Positions 17,692 through 27,160 of a DNA stretch of 64,000 nt are shown here, one piece after another (position 1 is the stretch's first letter; each line of letters begins with the position of its first letter). The notes under the pieces are model-generated. The model ran no database searches, was not told where the DNA came from, and saw only the letters and a list, made by a program, of their open reading frames with translations. The DNA lies in NCBI GenBank assembly GCA_009786075.1, contig WQTX01000002.1:1-64000 (forward strand), in the 5' to 3' direction. A program made the translations under genes and the position numbers. Source of the stretch: Bacteroidota bacterium (GTDB taxonomy: Bacteria; Bacteroidota; Bacteroidia; Bacteroidales; UBA1715).

Positions 17692-18288
17692 CTACTCAAT
17701 TATATCTTCCCCATTCTGCCGTTGTTCTTCGGTAAAAAAGCCGATTTTGCGGCGTGGTTTGTCGGGTGGGCGGCTTTGTGTCTGCATTTCGGCAAGTGCT
17801 CTGCCTATTTGTTCCAATTGCAGGCGAGTGTCTTCGTTTATATCGTTGTAATCGGCAAAAACTTCTTCCATATATTGTTTCAACTCTTTTACTTCTTGTT
17901 CGAGTTTGCTTGTTTTGTCAATCGGCTGATTAAGGACAAATTGGCGCACAGCTACAAAGGCACGCATAATTTTTATGTTAGCATCTATTGCAATAGGCGA
18001 ACGCAAAACACCCGACAACATTGCCACTCCTTCTTGGGTAAATGCAAACGGTGTTGCAGGACTAAATTTCACACCTTCGGGGAGGTTGTCGCAATTTGCG
18101 ACAAGTTCATTCCACTCATTTTTAGTTAGTTGAAACATAAAATCATCGGGGAAACGTTCAATATTGCGTCGAACTTGTTCTTTCAAACGGCGATTTTCAA
18201 CTCCATACATTGCAGCAATATCGAAATCAAGCATTACTTTATAACCCCGTAATTCGTATATCAAATTTTTTATAGGTAGTAATTCCAT
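17692..18288 (-). CDS. ORF6N-domain DNA-binding protein
   Basis: A 198-residue protein whose first 90 residues match the ORF6N domain (related to KilA-N), known from phage and mobile-element regulators: IYELRGYKVMLDFDIAAMYG, then ENRRLKEQVRRNIERFPDDF, MFQLTKNEW and FTQEGVAMLSGVL. The C-terminal half is a long coiled-coil-like region. The start at 18288 (MELLPIKN) is preferred, because the earlier in-frame TTG lies in a palindromic repeat. It is an isolated gene and probably a phage-derived remnant. Confidence 0.85.
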   Translation of the reverse strand: MELLPIKNLIYELRGYKVMLDFDIAAMYGVENRRLKEQVRRNIERFPDDFMFQLTKNEWNELVANCDNLPEGVKFSPATPFAFTQEGVAMLSGVLRSPIAIDANIKIMRAFVAVRQFVLNQPIDKTSKLEQEVKELKQYMEEVFADYNDINEDTRLQLEQIGRALAEMQTQSRPPDKPRRKIGFFTEEQRQNGEDIIE

Positions 18289-18295
18289 AACGAGC

Positions 18296-18328
18296 AACTT
18301 TGCCAAAGTTCAAAACTTTGGCAAAGTT
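18296..18328. repeat. Palindromic repeat (CCAAAGTTT family), copy 2
   Basis: AACTTTGCCAAAGTT and AACTTTGGCAAAGTT form a hairpin nearly identical to 446-478. It fills the gap between the lepA stop codon and the ORF6N gene start. Confidence 0.85.
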
Positions 18329-18337
18329 TGTTTGAAG

Positions 18338-20128
18338 TTAATCGTTTATTTTAAGCACAGCCAAAAACGCCTTCTGCGGAACCTCAACATTCCCCACCTG
18401 TTTCATACGTTTTTTTCCTTTTTTCTGTTTTTCGAGCAGTTTGCGTTTACGCGAAATATCGCCGCCGTAGCATTTTGCGGTAACGTCTTTGCGCACGGCT
18501 TTTACCGTTTCGCGGGCAATAATTTTTGTGCCTATTGCCGCTTGAATTGCCACATCGAATTGCTGGCGTGGAATTAATTCTTTGAGTTTTTCACATATTT
18601 TTTTACCAAATTCATAGGCATTGCTTTGATGAATAAGCGCCGAAAGCGCGTCAACCGATTCGCCGTTGAGCAGAATATCGAGTTTTGCCAATTTCGATTC
18701 TCGGAAACCAATTACGTGGTAATCGAATGAGGCATAACCTTTTGAAATACTTTTGAGTTTGTCGTAAAAGTCGAATACAATTTCGCCGAGCGGCATTTCA
18801 AAGGTAATTTCCACACGGTTGCCCGTCATATAATGTTGCGATTTCAAAATTCCCCGTTTGGTAATGCACAAAGTCATAATGCCGCCAATGTATTCGGCAT
18901 CGGTAATAATTTGCGCGTTTATGTACGGCTCTTCAATGTAGTCGATTTTCGTAGGGTCGGGCAGGTCGGTGGGGTTGTTTACCAGCAGTTTTTCGCCTTT
19001 TTTGGTGTAGCAATAGTACGACACGTTGGGCGTGGTGGTAATTACGCTCATGTCAAATTCACGGTCGAGTCGCTCCTGAATAATTTCCATGTGCAACAAT
19101 CCCAAGAAACCACAACGGAAACCAAAACCAAGCGCAGCCGACGATTCCGGCTCGTAGGTAAGCGACGCATCGTTCAATTGCAGTTTTTCCATCGAGGCAC
19201 GTAATTCTTCGTAATCTTCGGTATCAATGGGGTAAATTCCGGCAAAAACCATTGGTTTTACGTCCTCAAAACCGGCAATTGCTTCTTCACACGGGTTTGC
19301 AACCGTAGTAATAGTATCGCCCACTTTCACCTCTTTCGAAGTTTTTATGCCCGAAATTATATAGCCCACATCGCCGGTTTTCATCACAGGGCGAGGCTCC
19401 ATATCGAGCCGCAGAACGCCCACTTCATCGGCTTCGTATTCTTTTTTGGTATTGATAAATTTTACCTTGTCGCCTTTTTTAATTTCGCCGTTCACAATTT
19501 TGTAGTAGGCAATAATTCCTCGAAAAGAATTAAAAACCGAATCGAAAATCAACGCTTGCAACGGCGCATCAGGGTCGCCTTTTGGGGCAGGCACTCGGTG
19601 TACAATTGCTTCGAGAATTTCGGCAACGCCCAAACCGGTTTTTCCGCTTGCCGAAAGAATATCTTCGGGTTTACAACCGATGAGGTCGGTAATTTGGTCT
19701 ATCACTTCTTCGGGCATTGCGCTGGGCAAGTCCATTTTGTTGAGCACCGGAATTATTTCCAAATCGTTTTCAATTGCCAAATACAGATTTGAAATCGTCT
19801 GAGCCTGAATGCCTTGCGTGGCATCAACAATCAGCAATGCACCTTCGCAAGCGGCAATCGAGCGCGAAACTTCGTAAGAAAAATCCACGTGTCCGGGAGT
19901 GTCTATCAAATTAAGAACATATTTTTCGCCATTCAGTTCATAATCCATTTGTATGGCGTGACTTTTTATGGTAATGCCCCGTTCACGTTCCAAATCCATG
20001 TTATCGAGAATTTGCGCTTGCGCATCGCGCTGCGAAATGGTGTTGGTATATTCTAAAAGCCGGTCAGCCAAAGTGCTTTTCCCGTGGTCAATGTGTGCTA
20101 TGATGCAAAAATTACGAATGTGCTTCAT
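18338..20128 (-). CDS. lepA: Elongation factor 4 (translational GTPase)
   Basis: A 596-residue cytoplasmic GTPase that acts on the ribosome during translation. The G1 motif is [16 protein letters not shown], switch II is [15 protein letters not shown], and G4 is NKMDLPSA. The LepA-specific C-terminal domain is present, with [20 protein letters not shown] and the basic end ([20 protein letters not shown]). Length matches the family. A TATTTTTG promoter box lies about 25 bp upstream on the minus strand. Confidence 0.97.
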   Translation of the reverse strand: MKHIRNFCIIAHIDHGKSTLADRLLEYTNTISQRDAQAQILDNMDLERERGITIKSHAIQMDYELNGEKYVLNLIDTPGHVDFSYEVSRSIAACEGALLIVDATQGIQAQTISNLYLAIENDLEIIPVLNKMDLPSAMPEEVIDQITDLIGCKPEDILSASGKTGLGVAEILEAIVHRVPAPKGDPDAPLQALIFDSVFNSFRGIIAYYKIVNGEIKKGDKVKFINTKKEYEADEVGVLRLDMEPRPVMKTGDVGYIISGIKTSKEVKVGDTITTVANPCEEAIAGFEDVKPMVFAGIYPIDTEDYEELRASMEKLQLNDASLTYEPESSAALGFGFRCGFLGLLHMEIIQERLDREFDMSVITTTPNVSYYCYTKKGEKLLVNNPTDLPDPTKIDYIEEPYINAQIITDAEYIGGIMTLCITKRGILKSQHYMTGNRVEITFEMPLGEIVFDFYDKLKSISKGYASFDYHVIGFRESKLAKLDILLNGESVDALSALIHQSNAYEFGKKICEKLKELIPRQQFDVAIQAAIGTKIIARETVKAVRKDVTAKCYGGDISRKRKLLEKQKKGKKRMKQVGNVEVPQKAFLAVLKIND

Positions 20129-20152
20129 GTATGTTTTATATTAATTTGAGCG

Positions 20153-20160
20153 CAAAAATA
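20153..20160 (-). promoter_or_regulatory. -7 promoter box of lepA
   Basis: On the minus strand the sequence reads TATTTTTG, an exact TAnnTTTG match, 24 bp upstream of the lepA ATG. A matching TTG at 19 bp was not found. Confidence 0.55.
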
Positions 20161-20169
20161 CGAATTTTG

Positions 20170-20215
20170 TCTGAACCACGATTTTTTCAAGATTAAAAGA
20201 TTTACAAGATTTTTT
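20170..20215. repeat. Interspersed repeat (CTGAACCACGATTTTT family), copy 2
   Basis: Nearly identical to 390-435, starting CTGAACCACGATTTTTTCAA. It lies between lepA and the divergent GldM-C-like gene. Confidence 0.75.
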
Positions 20216-20289
20216 CTTTTGTGAGAAATTTATTTTGTATTTTCGTGGAAATTTAAAGTTGCACCCGCCACAAATTAGGGTAAGGAATT

Positions 20290-20730
20290 ATGAGAAAAAC
20301 AGTAAAACTTTTGTTGCTAATCGGTACAATGTTTTTGTGTAGTGTATCAGTCTTTTCACAAAACAAACAAACTGAAACCTGTGCTTATGCGTATTTACCT
20401 ATCAAAGATAATAATAGCGGCAAGATTCAAAAATACAGGGGGTTCGGGAATGAATACATCTCTAAATCTATCTTGTTAAAAGCACCCGAATTATTAGTAG
20501 AAGATTTTGGAGCAGGATATGTTATTAAATCATTCCAAGTTGCTACTAAGATAGGACTGTATTATACGGAATACGCAGCTTTAGGTAATCAGTTTTCCGA
20601 CCAAATGCGAAATGACATTTTCATGAAAGTAACAAGAGGCTCAAAAATCTATATTGAGAATATTAAAGTTGAGGGAAAAGATGGAGTAGAAAGAATGTTG
20701 CCGGTTATGCTTGTTATAGTTGTTGAATAA
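20290..20730 (+). CDS. Secreted single-domain protein resembling the GldM C-terminal domain
   Basis: A 146-residue exported protein (signal KLLLLIGTMFLCSVSVFS) with one beta domain: PELLVEDFGAGYVIKSFQVA, then FSDQMRNDIFMKVTRGSKIY and IENIKVEGKDGVERMLPVML. This pattern (VxSFxV, an N.F...M...I.. segment, GxKIYIENI, G.DG..R.LP) resembles the last domain of GldM/PorM, a periplasmic shaft protein of the type IX secretion and gliding machinery. The protein at 34453-35205 holds two such domains. Homology is inferred from pattern; the function of the free-standing form is unknown. A strong terminator follows. Confidence 0.6.
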   Translation: MRKTVKLLLLIGTMFLCSVSVFSQNKQTETCAYAYLPIKDNNSGKIQKYRGFGNEYISKSILLKAPELLVEDFGAGYVIKSFQVATKIGLYYTEYAALGNQFSDQMRNDIFMKVTRGSKIYIENIKVEGKDGVERMLPVMLVIVVE

Positions 20731-20742
20731 AATATTCAGCTT

Positions 20743-20774
20743 GCCGCAAGTTTCCAAACTCGCGGCATTTTTTT
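20743..20774 (+). terminator. Rho-independent terminator
   Basis: GCCGCAAGTTT and AAACTCGCGGC form an 11-bp stem with a 2-nt loop, followed by ATTTTTTT. It follows the GldM-C-like gene by 12 bp. Confidence 0.9.
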
Positions 20775-20836
20775 GCAAAAACCACACGTAACATTTTCGT
20801 AACATTTCCGTAATTTACCGGTAACATGAAATTTAT

Positions 20837-20844
20837 TATTTTTG
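20837..20844 (+). promoter_or_regulatory. -7 promoter box of the porin gene
   Basis: TATTTTTG matches TAnnTTTG and lies 28 bp before the porin ATG, after the upstream terminator. Confidence 0.6.
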
Positions 20845-20872
20845 CAGCAAAAATTTAACAAAATGTTTCAAA

Positions 20873-22192
20873 ATGAGAAAAAATTTAAAAACAGTATTCG
20901 CAGTAGGCTTACTTTCGAGCGTGGCACTATTTGCGCAAGCGCAGGAAGTGGAAACCGAAAAAACCGCATTTGAAAAAATGCAAGAACAAATTGATGCTAA
21001 TGCATCGAAAATTAAAAGTCTTCAAAAATTAAAAGTATCGGGTTATATACAGGCACAAGCAGAATTTGGGCAGTACGATACGGTTGCAAAAGCAGGCGCT
21101 TCGACAAAAACAGGAAATGTAACAAAGTTTGACCCAAAAATTGACGGCGCCGATGCCGATAATTTCGTGCGTTACGGTATTCGCCGTGGTCGTATAAAAT
21201 TTGATTATGCTGCTACAGCCAATTCAAATGCAGTATTTCAATTAGACATTACCGATGGTGGTATTGGTGTTAAAGATGTGTATTATCAGCTTTTTGTACC
21301 AAGCAAAAATCCATTATTCGACAGAGTTGTAGGTTTTAAATTTGGTATTTTCAACCGTCCGTTTGGCGACGAAATTTCATATTCATCATCACATCGTGAA
21401 TCTCCGGAACGTTCGCAAGTATTCCAAAAATTATTCCCCGATGAACGTGATTTGGGTGCTTCGATTTTGCTTGCCGCTCCGCAAAATACCATGTTCACAG
21501 GATTGAAATTAGATGCCGGTTTGTTTTCGGGCAACGGTATTCGCAAAGACGATAACGGCAAATTGGATTTTATAGGTCATTTGAAATACGATAATAAAGT
21601 GAACGATTTCACGTATGGCGTGGGAGTTTCATATTATAATGGCAGCGTCAACAATGCTTCAACAGAATGGTTTACTATGGAAAATTCTGTGTGGACACCG
21701 AAAACCGTAGAAGCAAACAAACGCAACAAACGTGAATATTACGGTTTAGATGCGCAAATTTCGGTAAAAACCGCAGCAGGCATAACCAACGTGCGCGGCG
21801 AAATGTTGGGCGGCACGCAACCATCGGTAGAAGGCGATATTGCTTCGCCAAAAGGCAATTCGTATGATGCGGCGGCTCCGTTCAAATACAACCGTAAATT
21901 CAAAGGCGGACACGTGTATTTCGTTCAAGATATTCCCAAAACACCGCTTACATTTGTATTCAAATACAGCTATTTAGACCCCAACACGCAAATTTCCGGC
22001 AACACCGTTACCAACAAAGCCGACCTCAATATGAGCACTTTTGGATTTGGCGGTTTGTGGAATATTTCATCGGCAGTGCGTTTGCAAGCATTCTATGAAA
22101 TCAACAAAAACGAAACTTCGGACAAAATTGCGCAATATAAAGAAGATGTGCGTGATAATCTTTTTACGCTTCGTTTGCAGTATAAATTCTAA
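20873..22192 (+). CDS. Outer-membrane porin (OprP/OprO-like)
   Basis: A 439-residue outer-membrane protein: signal peptide (KNLKTVFAVGLLSSVALFAQ), a short coiled-coil stretch (EKMQEQIDANASKIKSLQKL) as in trimeric porins, then a long beta-barrel of alternating strands (VSGYIQAQAEF, RRGRIKFDYAA, GFKFGIFNRPFGDE, FGFGGLWNISSAVRLQAFYE) ending in the aromatic C-terminus LRLQYKF required for barrel insertion. Family members form small-molecule or phosphate channels; specificity is not readable. It has its own promoter and no operon partner. Confidence 0.85.
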   Translation: MRKNLKTVFAVGLLSSVALFAQAQEVETEKTAFEKMQEQIDANASKIKSLQKLKVSGYIQAQAEFGQYDTVAKAGASTKTGNVTKFDPKIDGADADNFVRYGIRRGRIKFDYAATANSNAVFQLDITDGGIGVKDVYYQLFVPSKNPLFDRVVGFKFGIFNRPFGDEISYSSSHRESPERSQVFQKLFPDERDLGASILLAAPQNTMFTGLKLDAGLFSGNGIRKDDNGKLDFIGHLKYDNKVNDFTYGVGVSYYNGSVNNASTEWFTMENSVWTPKTVEANKRNKREYYGLDAQISVKTAAGITNVRGEMLGGTQPSVEGDIASPKGNSYDAAAPFKYNRKFKGGHVYFVQDIPKTPLTFVFKYSYLDPNTQISGNTVTNKADLNMSTFGFGGLWNISSAVRLQAFYEINKNETSDKIAQYKEDVRDNLFTLRLQYKF

Positions 22193-22201
22193 TAAAAGTT
22201 T

Positions 22202-22354
22202 AGGTGCATAGCACCTCAATATTTGTAGTACGAAAGTATTCAACACAACATAAGGTGCGTAGCACCGTAATATTCATTGATTTATATTACGGTGCTACGC
22301 ACCTTGTTTTTATATTGTCTTGATAACTACAAATATTTTCGGTGCTATGCACCT
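22202..22354. repeat. Nested palindromic repeat (GGTGCATAGCACC family)
   Basis: Outer arms AGGTGCATAGCACC with AATATTTGTAGT are inverted at the right end (ACTACAAATATT, then GGTGCTATGCACCT). Inner arms AAGGTGCGTAGCACCGTAAT and ATTACGGTGCTACGCACCTT are inverted around CATTGATTT. It fills most of the porin to dCMP deaminase gap and may end porin transcription. Confidence 0.85.
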
Positions 22355-22438
22355 GTTTAAAACTTTTCAGAGACAGCTTTTTTATTGTACCCTCTTGCTA
22401 TTGCGAGTTTTTTTGTATTTTTGTAAAAAATCAAAAAA

Positions 22439-22885
22439 ATGAATTGCAACTGCCAACAACCCAGCCCCGAACAAAAACAACACAATTTAGACGTGCGCTA
22501 CGTGCGTATGGCGCAAATTTGGGCTGAAAATTCTTACTGCGAACGCCGCAAAGTGGGCGCACTGATTGTAAAAGATAAAATGATAATTTCCGACGGTTAC
22601 AACGGCACACCGTCGGGATTTGAAAATGTGTGCGAAGACGACGAAGGAAAAACCAAAGCCTACGTGCTTCATGCCGAGGCAAATGCCATAACAAAAGTTG
22701 CCAAATCGCACAACAACAGCTATGGCGCAACGCTTTACGTTACTACTTCGCCGTGCATTGAATGTGCCAAACTTATTATTCAATCGGGTATAAAACGGGT
22801 GGTGTACACCGACCCGTATCGGATTGATGACGGTATTCAGTTGCTTAAACGGGCAAATATTGATGTGGAACAGATTAATTTGTAA
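22439..22885 (+). CDS. Deoxycytidylate (dCMP) deaminase
   Basis: A 148-residue zinc enzyme of the cytidine deaminase fold. The catalytic HAE (LHAEANAITKVAKS) and the zinc-binding SPCIECAK are both present, as are WAENSYCERRKVGALIVKD and VYTDPYR, typical of ComEB/dCMP deaminases. It converts dCMP to dUMP for thymidylate synthesis in the cytosol. A possible small two-gene module follows in the same direction after 6 bp. Confidence 0.92.
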   Translation: MNCNCQQPSPEQKQHNLDVRYVRMAQIWAENSYCERRKVGALIVKDKMIISDGYNGTPSGFENVCEDDEGKTKAYVLHAEANAITKVAKSHNNSYGATLYVTTSPCIECAKLIIQSGIKRVVYTDPYRIDDGIQLLKRANIDVEQINL

Positions 22886-22891
22886 ACGATT

Positions 22892-23173
22892 ATGAAACAA
22901 TACAAAATCTCAAAAGAAACGCAAAACCTTGTACAAGAACCGGCAGTTGCGTATGAACGAACAGTGCGTTATGCAGAACCTGTGCAACGCGAAGAAGAAG
23001 TGTTGACTTACGAAATTATACAACGAAAAAAGCGTGAGCAACAACGTTTAATTGATTTTGGATTAATGGAAAAACCCCAAATTAAATGGGGTTTTTCTCC
23101 CGAACAACGAGCCGAATTTGATAGAGGAATTACAATAGAAGACATTTTTAGAAAATATAATATACCATTATGA
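22892..23173 (+). CDS. Small hypothetical protein, possible antitoxin
   Basis: A 93-residue, highly charged protein with no signal peptide. The middle is Arg/Glu-rich and helical (EEEVLTYEIIQRKKREQQRL) and the end reads GFSPEQRAEFDRGITIEDIF. Its stop overlaps the next start by 4 bp (ATGA), a layout common in toxin-antitoxin pairs. No family is recognised, so the antitoxin idea rests on size, charge and arrangement only. Confidence 0.55.
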   Translation: MKQYKISKETQNLVQEPAVAYERTVRYAEPVQREEEVLTYEIIQRKKREQQRLIDFGLMEKPQIKWGFSPEQRAEFDRGITIEDIFRKYNIPL

Positions 23174-23439
23174 TAACAGTACATTATAGCAGGATTGTTG
23201 ATGCCATAATTGGACAGTATTATGAAAATTATATTGGCACACCTATTGAAAATGATTTGTGGATTCGGGTGTTGTTTGTCAGAAGAATACGAGAATATTT
23301 AAGCACATTTGATATATCGGAAGCATATTTTATTAAAGGCAAAGCATTCGTTGATATTGAAGATATTTGTACCATTGAATTTTTTATGGAAGACAATCAA
23401 ACTGAAATATTGATTGAAAATATTTATTTTACAAATTAA
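23170..23439 (+). CDS. Small hypothetical protein, possible toxin partner
   Basis: An 89-residue protein overlapping the preceding gene by ATGA. It has a helical first half (WIRVLFVRRIREYLSTFD) and a beta-rich end (KAFVDIEDICTIEFFMEDNQ, then TEILIENIYFTN). This helix-then-sheet layout is reminiscent of small RelE/ParE-like toxins, but no conserved catalytic residues can be assigned. It ends 5 bp before the ctpA start. Confidence 0.5.
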   Translation: MITVHYSRIVDAIIGQYYENYIGTPIENDLWIRVLFVRRIREYLSTFDISEAYFIKGKAFVDIEDICTIEFFMEDNQTEILIENIYFTN

Positions 23440-23444
23440 AACCC

Positions 23445-25064
23445 ATGCGCAAAAATCACATCTGGCTACCATTAATAATAAGTTTGTGCATAAGCGCAGG
23501 TTTTTTGCTTGCCACGTGGACAGGAAGCCCATTTCACAACGGTATAAATTCAACTGCGCAAACAAACAAACTTTCGGCAATTCTGTCGCTCATCGAACAA
23601 GATTACGCCGAAGAAGTAAACATCGACAGTCTTACCGAAGCGCTTATTCCGCTGTTGTTGGAACAGTTAGACCCTCATTCATCGTACATTCCGCTTGAAG
23701 ATTTCAATGAGGTAAACGACCCTTTGCAAGGCAGTTTTGAAGGCATTGGCGTAGAGTTTTCAATTCAAAACGATACCATAACCGTTATGCGGGTTATTGC
23801 CGGCGGACCTTCGGAACGAGTAAAAATCCGAGCCGGCGATAGAATTGTAACCGTGAACGATAGCGTTGTGGCAGGCATTAGCATTACCAACAGTAAAGTT
23901 ATGAAATTGCTCAAAGGTGCAAAAGGAAGCAAAGTGCGAGTGGGAATTAAACGGCAGGGAACGGCTCAATTGATTGATTTTGAAATTACTCGCGACAAAA
24001 TTCCACTCAATAGCATACGGGCTTCGTATATGATTGACAAGGAAATTGCCTACCTGAAACTCGAAAATTTTGCGTTTACCACACCCAAAGAATTTACCGA
24101 ACATATTGCACAATTGCGTACACAGGGAATGAAAAAAATCATCATAGACTTGCGTGAAAATGGCGGTGGCGCACTTAATTCGGCGGTGTTTTTGGCAAAT
24201 GAATTTTTGGCAAAAGGCGATTTAATTGTATTTACGCAGGGAAAAAATTACGCACGTGAAGATTTTCGTGCCGATGGCAAAGGTTCGTGTCAAGACTTGG
24301 GGCTTGCGGTGCTTATCAACGAATTTTCGGCTTCGGCAAGCGAAGTGTTTGCAGGAGCAATTCAAGATAACGACAGGGGAATTATTGTAGGCAGACGTTC
24401 GTTTGGCAAAGGTTTGGTCAATCGTGATTTTATGCTGTACGACAATTCGGCGGTGCGCCTGACAATCCAAAAATTTTATACCCCGTCGGGACGATGTATT
24501 CAAAAACCATTTGCCGACGGCATTGATGCGTATAACAACGATTTGGAACAACGCATTTTGCACGGCGAACTTGAACATAGCGACAGCATTTCATTCCCCG
24601 ACAGTTTGCAATTTAAAACTCGCGCCGGACGAATTGTGCATGGCGGCGGTGGAATTATGCCCGATTTTTTTGTGCCGATTGACACCACAGGGTACAGCAG
24701 CTATCTGTCGTTGCTCGAAAACAGAGGAATTATTTACGATTTTGCGTTTTCGTTTGCCGACAAACACCGTGAACAATTATCGAAAATAAAAACCATAGAA
24801 GAAGTTATTGCTTTTTGCGAACGAGAAAATGCCTATAATCAATTGCTTCGTTTTGCCGAAAAAAAAGGTATAGCCGTCAATAAAGAGCAAGAGCAAATTT
24901 CTCGCCGGATAATAAAACAGCGGCTTCACGCCTATATTGTACGTAGTGCGCTTGGCAACGAATCGTTGTTTTACAAAATAATTAACGAAAATGATAAAAC
25001 GGTGCTGAGGGCGGTGGAGCAATTGAGAACGGCGAAGCCCTCAACGAAGTTAATGAAAAATTAA
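23445..25064 (+). CDS. ctpA: C-terminal processing peptidase (S41 family)
   Basis: A 539-residue exported serine protease: N-terminal membrane/signal helix (LPLIISLCISAGFLLATWTG), a PDZ domain at residues of about 85-175 (FEGIGVEFSIQNDTITVMRV, then IRAGDRIVTVNDS), and the S41 core with the catalytic Ser/Lys pair in EFSASASEVFAGAIQDNDRG and GRRSFGKGLVNRDF. Family members trim or degrade periplasmic proteins. The L,D-transpeptidase gene follows after 16 bp, so a cell-wall role is plausible. Confidence 0.93.
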   Translation: MRKNHIWLPLIISLCISAGFLLATWTGSPFHNGINSTAQTNKLSAILSLIEQDYAEEVNIDSLTEALIPLLLEQLDPHSSYIPLEDFNEVNDPLQGSFEGIGVEFSIQNDTITVMRVIAGGPSERVKIRAGDRIVTVNDSVVAGISITNSKVMKLLKGAKGSKVRVGIKRQGTAQLIDFEITRDKIPLNSIRASYMIDKEIAYLKLENFAFTTPKEFTEHIAQLRTQGMKKIIIDLRENGGGALNSAVFLANEFLAKGDLIVFTQGKNYAREDFRADGKGSCQDLGLAVLINEFSASASEVFAGAIQDNDRGIIVGRRSFGKGLVNRDFMLYDNSAVRLTIQKFYTPSGRCIQKPFADGIDAYNNDLEQRILHGELEHSDSISFPDSLQFKTRAGRIVHGGGGIMPDFFVPIDTTGYSSYLSLLENRGIIYDFAFSFADKHREQLSKIKTIEEVIAFCERENAYNQLLRFAEKKGIAVNKEQEQISRRIIKQRLHAYIVRSALGNESLFYKIINENDKTVLRAVEQLRTAKPSTKLMKN

Positions 25065-25080
25065 GAGAAACAATAAATGT

Positions 25081-25602
25081 ATGAAAAAAAGAAAAATTAT
25101 ACTATTGACAATTTTTCTTGTAGTGGCAGGCTTGCTGATTTATTATTTTTATCCTGAAAGAAAATTATCCAACGATGCTCAAATCGACAATATTGTTGTA
25201 CATAAATCAAAGCGAAAAATGGCGGTGTATGCAAATGGCGAATTGCTGAAGACCTACAAAATTTCGTTGGGCAGAAAGCCAATCGGGCACAAAGAATATG
25301 AAGGCGACCGAAAAACGCCGGAAGGTGTGTATTTTATTAACGATAAAAATCCCAATAGTGGTTATCACAAAAATTTAGGTATTTCGTACCCCAACAAAAA
25401 CGATTTGAAACACGCCCTACGACTTGGCAAACCGGCAGGTGGCGACATTAAAATACACGGACTGAGAAATGGTGCTGGCGCAATCGGAAAATTTCATCGT
25501 TACTTTGATTGGACTTTGGGTTGCATTGCAGTAACCGATAGTGAAATTGATGAACTGTATAATGCTGTGAAAATAGGAACTCGTATTGAAATTAAGCCAT
25601 AA
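25081..25602 (+). CDS. L,D-transpeptidase (YkuD family)
   Basis: A 173-residue protein with an N-terminal membrane anchor (IILLTIFLVVAGLLIYYFY) and a YkuD domain. The conserved pieces are DNIVVHKSKRKMAVYANGE, IKIHGLRNG with the His, and TLGCIAVTDSEIDELYN with the catalytic Cys. These enzymes form 3-3 cross-links or attach proteins to peptidoglycan in the periplasm, or act as endopeptidases. It follows ctpA closely on the same strand, probably as an operon. Confidence 0.9.
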   Translation: MKKRKIILLTIFLVVAGLLIYYFYPERKLSNDAQIDNIVVHKSKRKMAVYANGELLKTYKISLGRKPIGHKEYEGDRKTPEGVYFINDKNPNSGYHKNLGISYPNKNDLKHALRLGKPAGGDIKIHGLRNGAGAIGKFHRYFDWTLGCIAVTDSEIDELYNAVKIGTRIEIKP

Positions 25603-25617
25603 AATAAAAAAAAATCG

Positions 25618-25625
25618 TATTTTTG
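25618..25625 (+). promoter_or_regulatory. -7 promoter box of the GH3-family gene
   Basis: TATTTTTG matches TAnnTTTG and lies 26 bp before the ATG at 25652. It makes the earlier in-frame ATG at 25586 unlikely. Confidence 0.55.
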
Positions 25626-25651
25626 GAGCAAAACAAAAAACCAAACAACCA

Positions 25652-27160
25652 ATGCCCATTGTAAATTCTATTATTTCGTGGCTTACCACAAAACGCTTTA
25701 ATCAAATTAGTTGGTACAAACTTTATCCGCAAGATATTCAAAATGAAGTGCTTTCGCAATTGGTGAAAGATGCGCAAGATACCGAATGGGGGCAAAAATA
25801 TGGCTACGCCGGAATTAATTCCATTGAAGATTTTCAAAAATCGGTGCCGTTGAACGATTACGACGGTTTGAAACCTTACATTGAGCGTATTCAACGAGGC
25901 GAACAAAATATTTTGTGGCACACGTCTATAAAATGGTTTGCCAAAAGTAGCGGCACTACGAACGATAAAAGCAAATTTATTCCCGTAAGTTCCGAATCGC
26001 TTGAACAAAATCACATTCGCTGCGGAAAAGACACTATACTGCTTTACACGCGCAATAATCCCGAAACGAATTTGTACAAAGGTAAAAGCCTTGGTTTGGG
26101 CGGTAGCCACCATACAAGCAATGTGAATGCCGACGTTTATTTTGGTGATGTATCGGCAATTTTGATGCAACACCTGCCATTTTGGGCGCAAATATACCGT
26201 ACGCCCGATATTTCCGTTGCGTTAATGGATGAATGGGAAGAAAAACTGCAAAAAATGGCGGAAATTACCGCTACCGAAAATGTCGTTTCCATTGCCGGCG
26301 TTCCCTCGTGGATGTTGGTTTTGTTGCGCCGCATGATGGAAATCAACAAAGTAGATTCAGTGCTTGATATTTGGCAAAATTTGGAATTGTTTATTCATGG
26401 CGGTGTGAATTTTTCGCCATATCGGGAACAATTTAAAGCAATTATTCCGAGCGACAAAATGCATTATATGGAAGTGTACAACGCTTCGGAAGGATTCTTT
26501 GGCATTCAAGACGACCCCGAAACCGACGATATGCTGCTTATGATTGACGTTGGCGTGTTTTACGAATTTATTCCCATGGAACATTTTTACGACCAAAATT
26601 CTAAAGTACTTACCCTGCACGAAGTGGAATTGGGTGTGAATTATGCGCTTGTAATTTCCACTAATGCCGGTTTGTGGCGTTATATTATTGGCGACACCGT
26701 GATGTTTACTTCACACAATCCCTACAAAATAAAAATTACCGGACGTGTGAAACATTTTATAAACGCCTTTGGCGAAGAACTGATGGTGGACAATGCCGAA
26801 ATGGCGCTTGCCGAAGCCTGTAAACGTACTCACGCAAAAATAAACGAATACACCGCTGCGCCAATTTTTATGGACAACTCTGCGCAAGGCGGACACGAAT
26901 GGCTCATAGAATTTGACGAAGAACCGCAAAATATACAACGTTTTGCAGAATTACTTGATAATCAACTAAAAGCACTCAATTCTGATTATGAGGCAAAACG
27001 CTATAAAGATATGACGCTTGCATTTCCAACCGTACGAATTATGCCAAAAGGAACGTTTTATAAATGGCTGAAAATGAAAGGGAAACTTGGTGGGCAGCAT
27101 AAAATTCCGAGATTGTCGAATAATCGGAATTATGTTGAAGAAATTAAAAGCCTCCTCTAA
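25652..27160 (+). CDS. GH3-like acyl-adenylate/amide synthetase family protein
   Basis: A 502-residue cytoplasmic protein of the family named after plant GH3 auxin-responsive proteins, which share the ANL adenylating fold. The phosphate-binding signature is WFAKSSGTTNDKSKFIPVS; further blocks are YMEVYNASEGFFGIQDDPET and ITGRVKHFINAFGEELMVDN. Plant homologs conjugate amino acids to acids; the role of the bacterial branch is not known. The start at 25652 follows the promoter box. The last codons run into a C/G-rich repeat at 27149. Confidence 0.9.
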   Translation: MPIVNSIISWLTTKRFNQISWYKLYPQDIQNEVLSQLVKDAQDTEWGQKYGYAGINSIEDFQKSVPLNDYDGLKPYIERIQRGEQNILWHTSIKWFAKSSGTTNDKSKFIPVSSESLEQNHIRCGKDTILLYTRNNPETNLYKGKSLGLGGSHHTSNVNADVYFGDVSAILMQHLPFWAQIYRTPDISVALMDEWEEKLQKMAEITATENVVSIAGVPSWMLVLLRRMMEINKVDSVLDIWQNLELFIHGGVNFSPYREQFKAIIPSDKMHYMEVYNASEGFFGIQDDPETDDMLLMIDVGVFYEFIPMEHFYDQNSKVLTLHEVELGVNYALVISTNAGLWRYIIGDTVMFTSHNPYKIKITGRVKHFINAFGEELMVDNAEMALAEACKRTHAKINEYTAAPIFMDNSAQGGHEWLIEFDEEPQNIQRFAELLDNQLKALNSDYEAKRYKDMTLAFPTVRIMPKGTFYKWLKMKGKLGGQHKIPRLSNNRNYVEEIKSLL

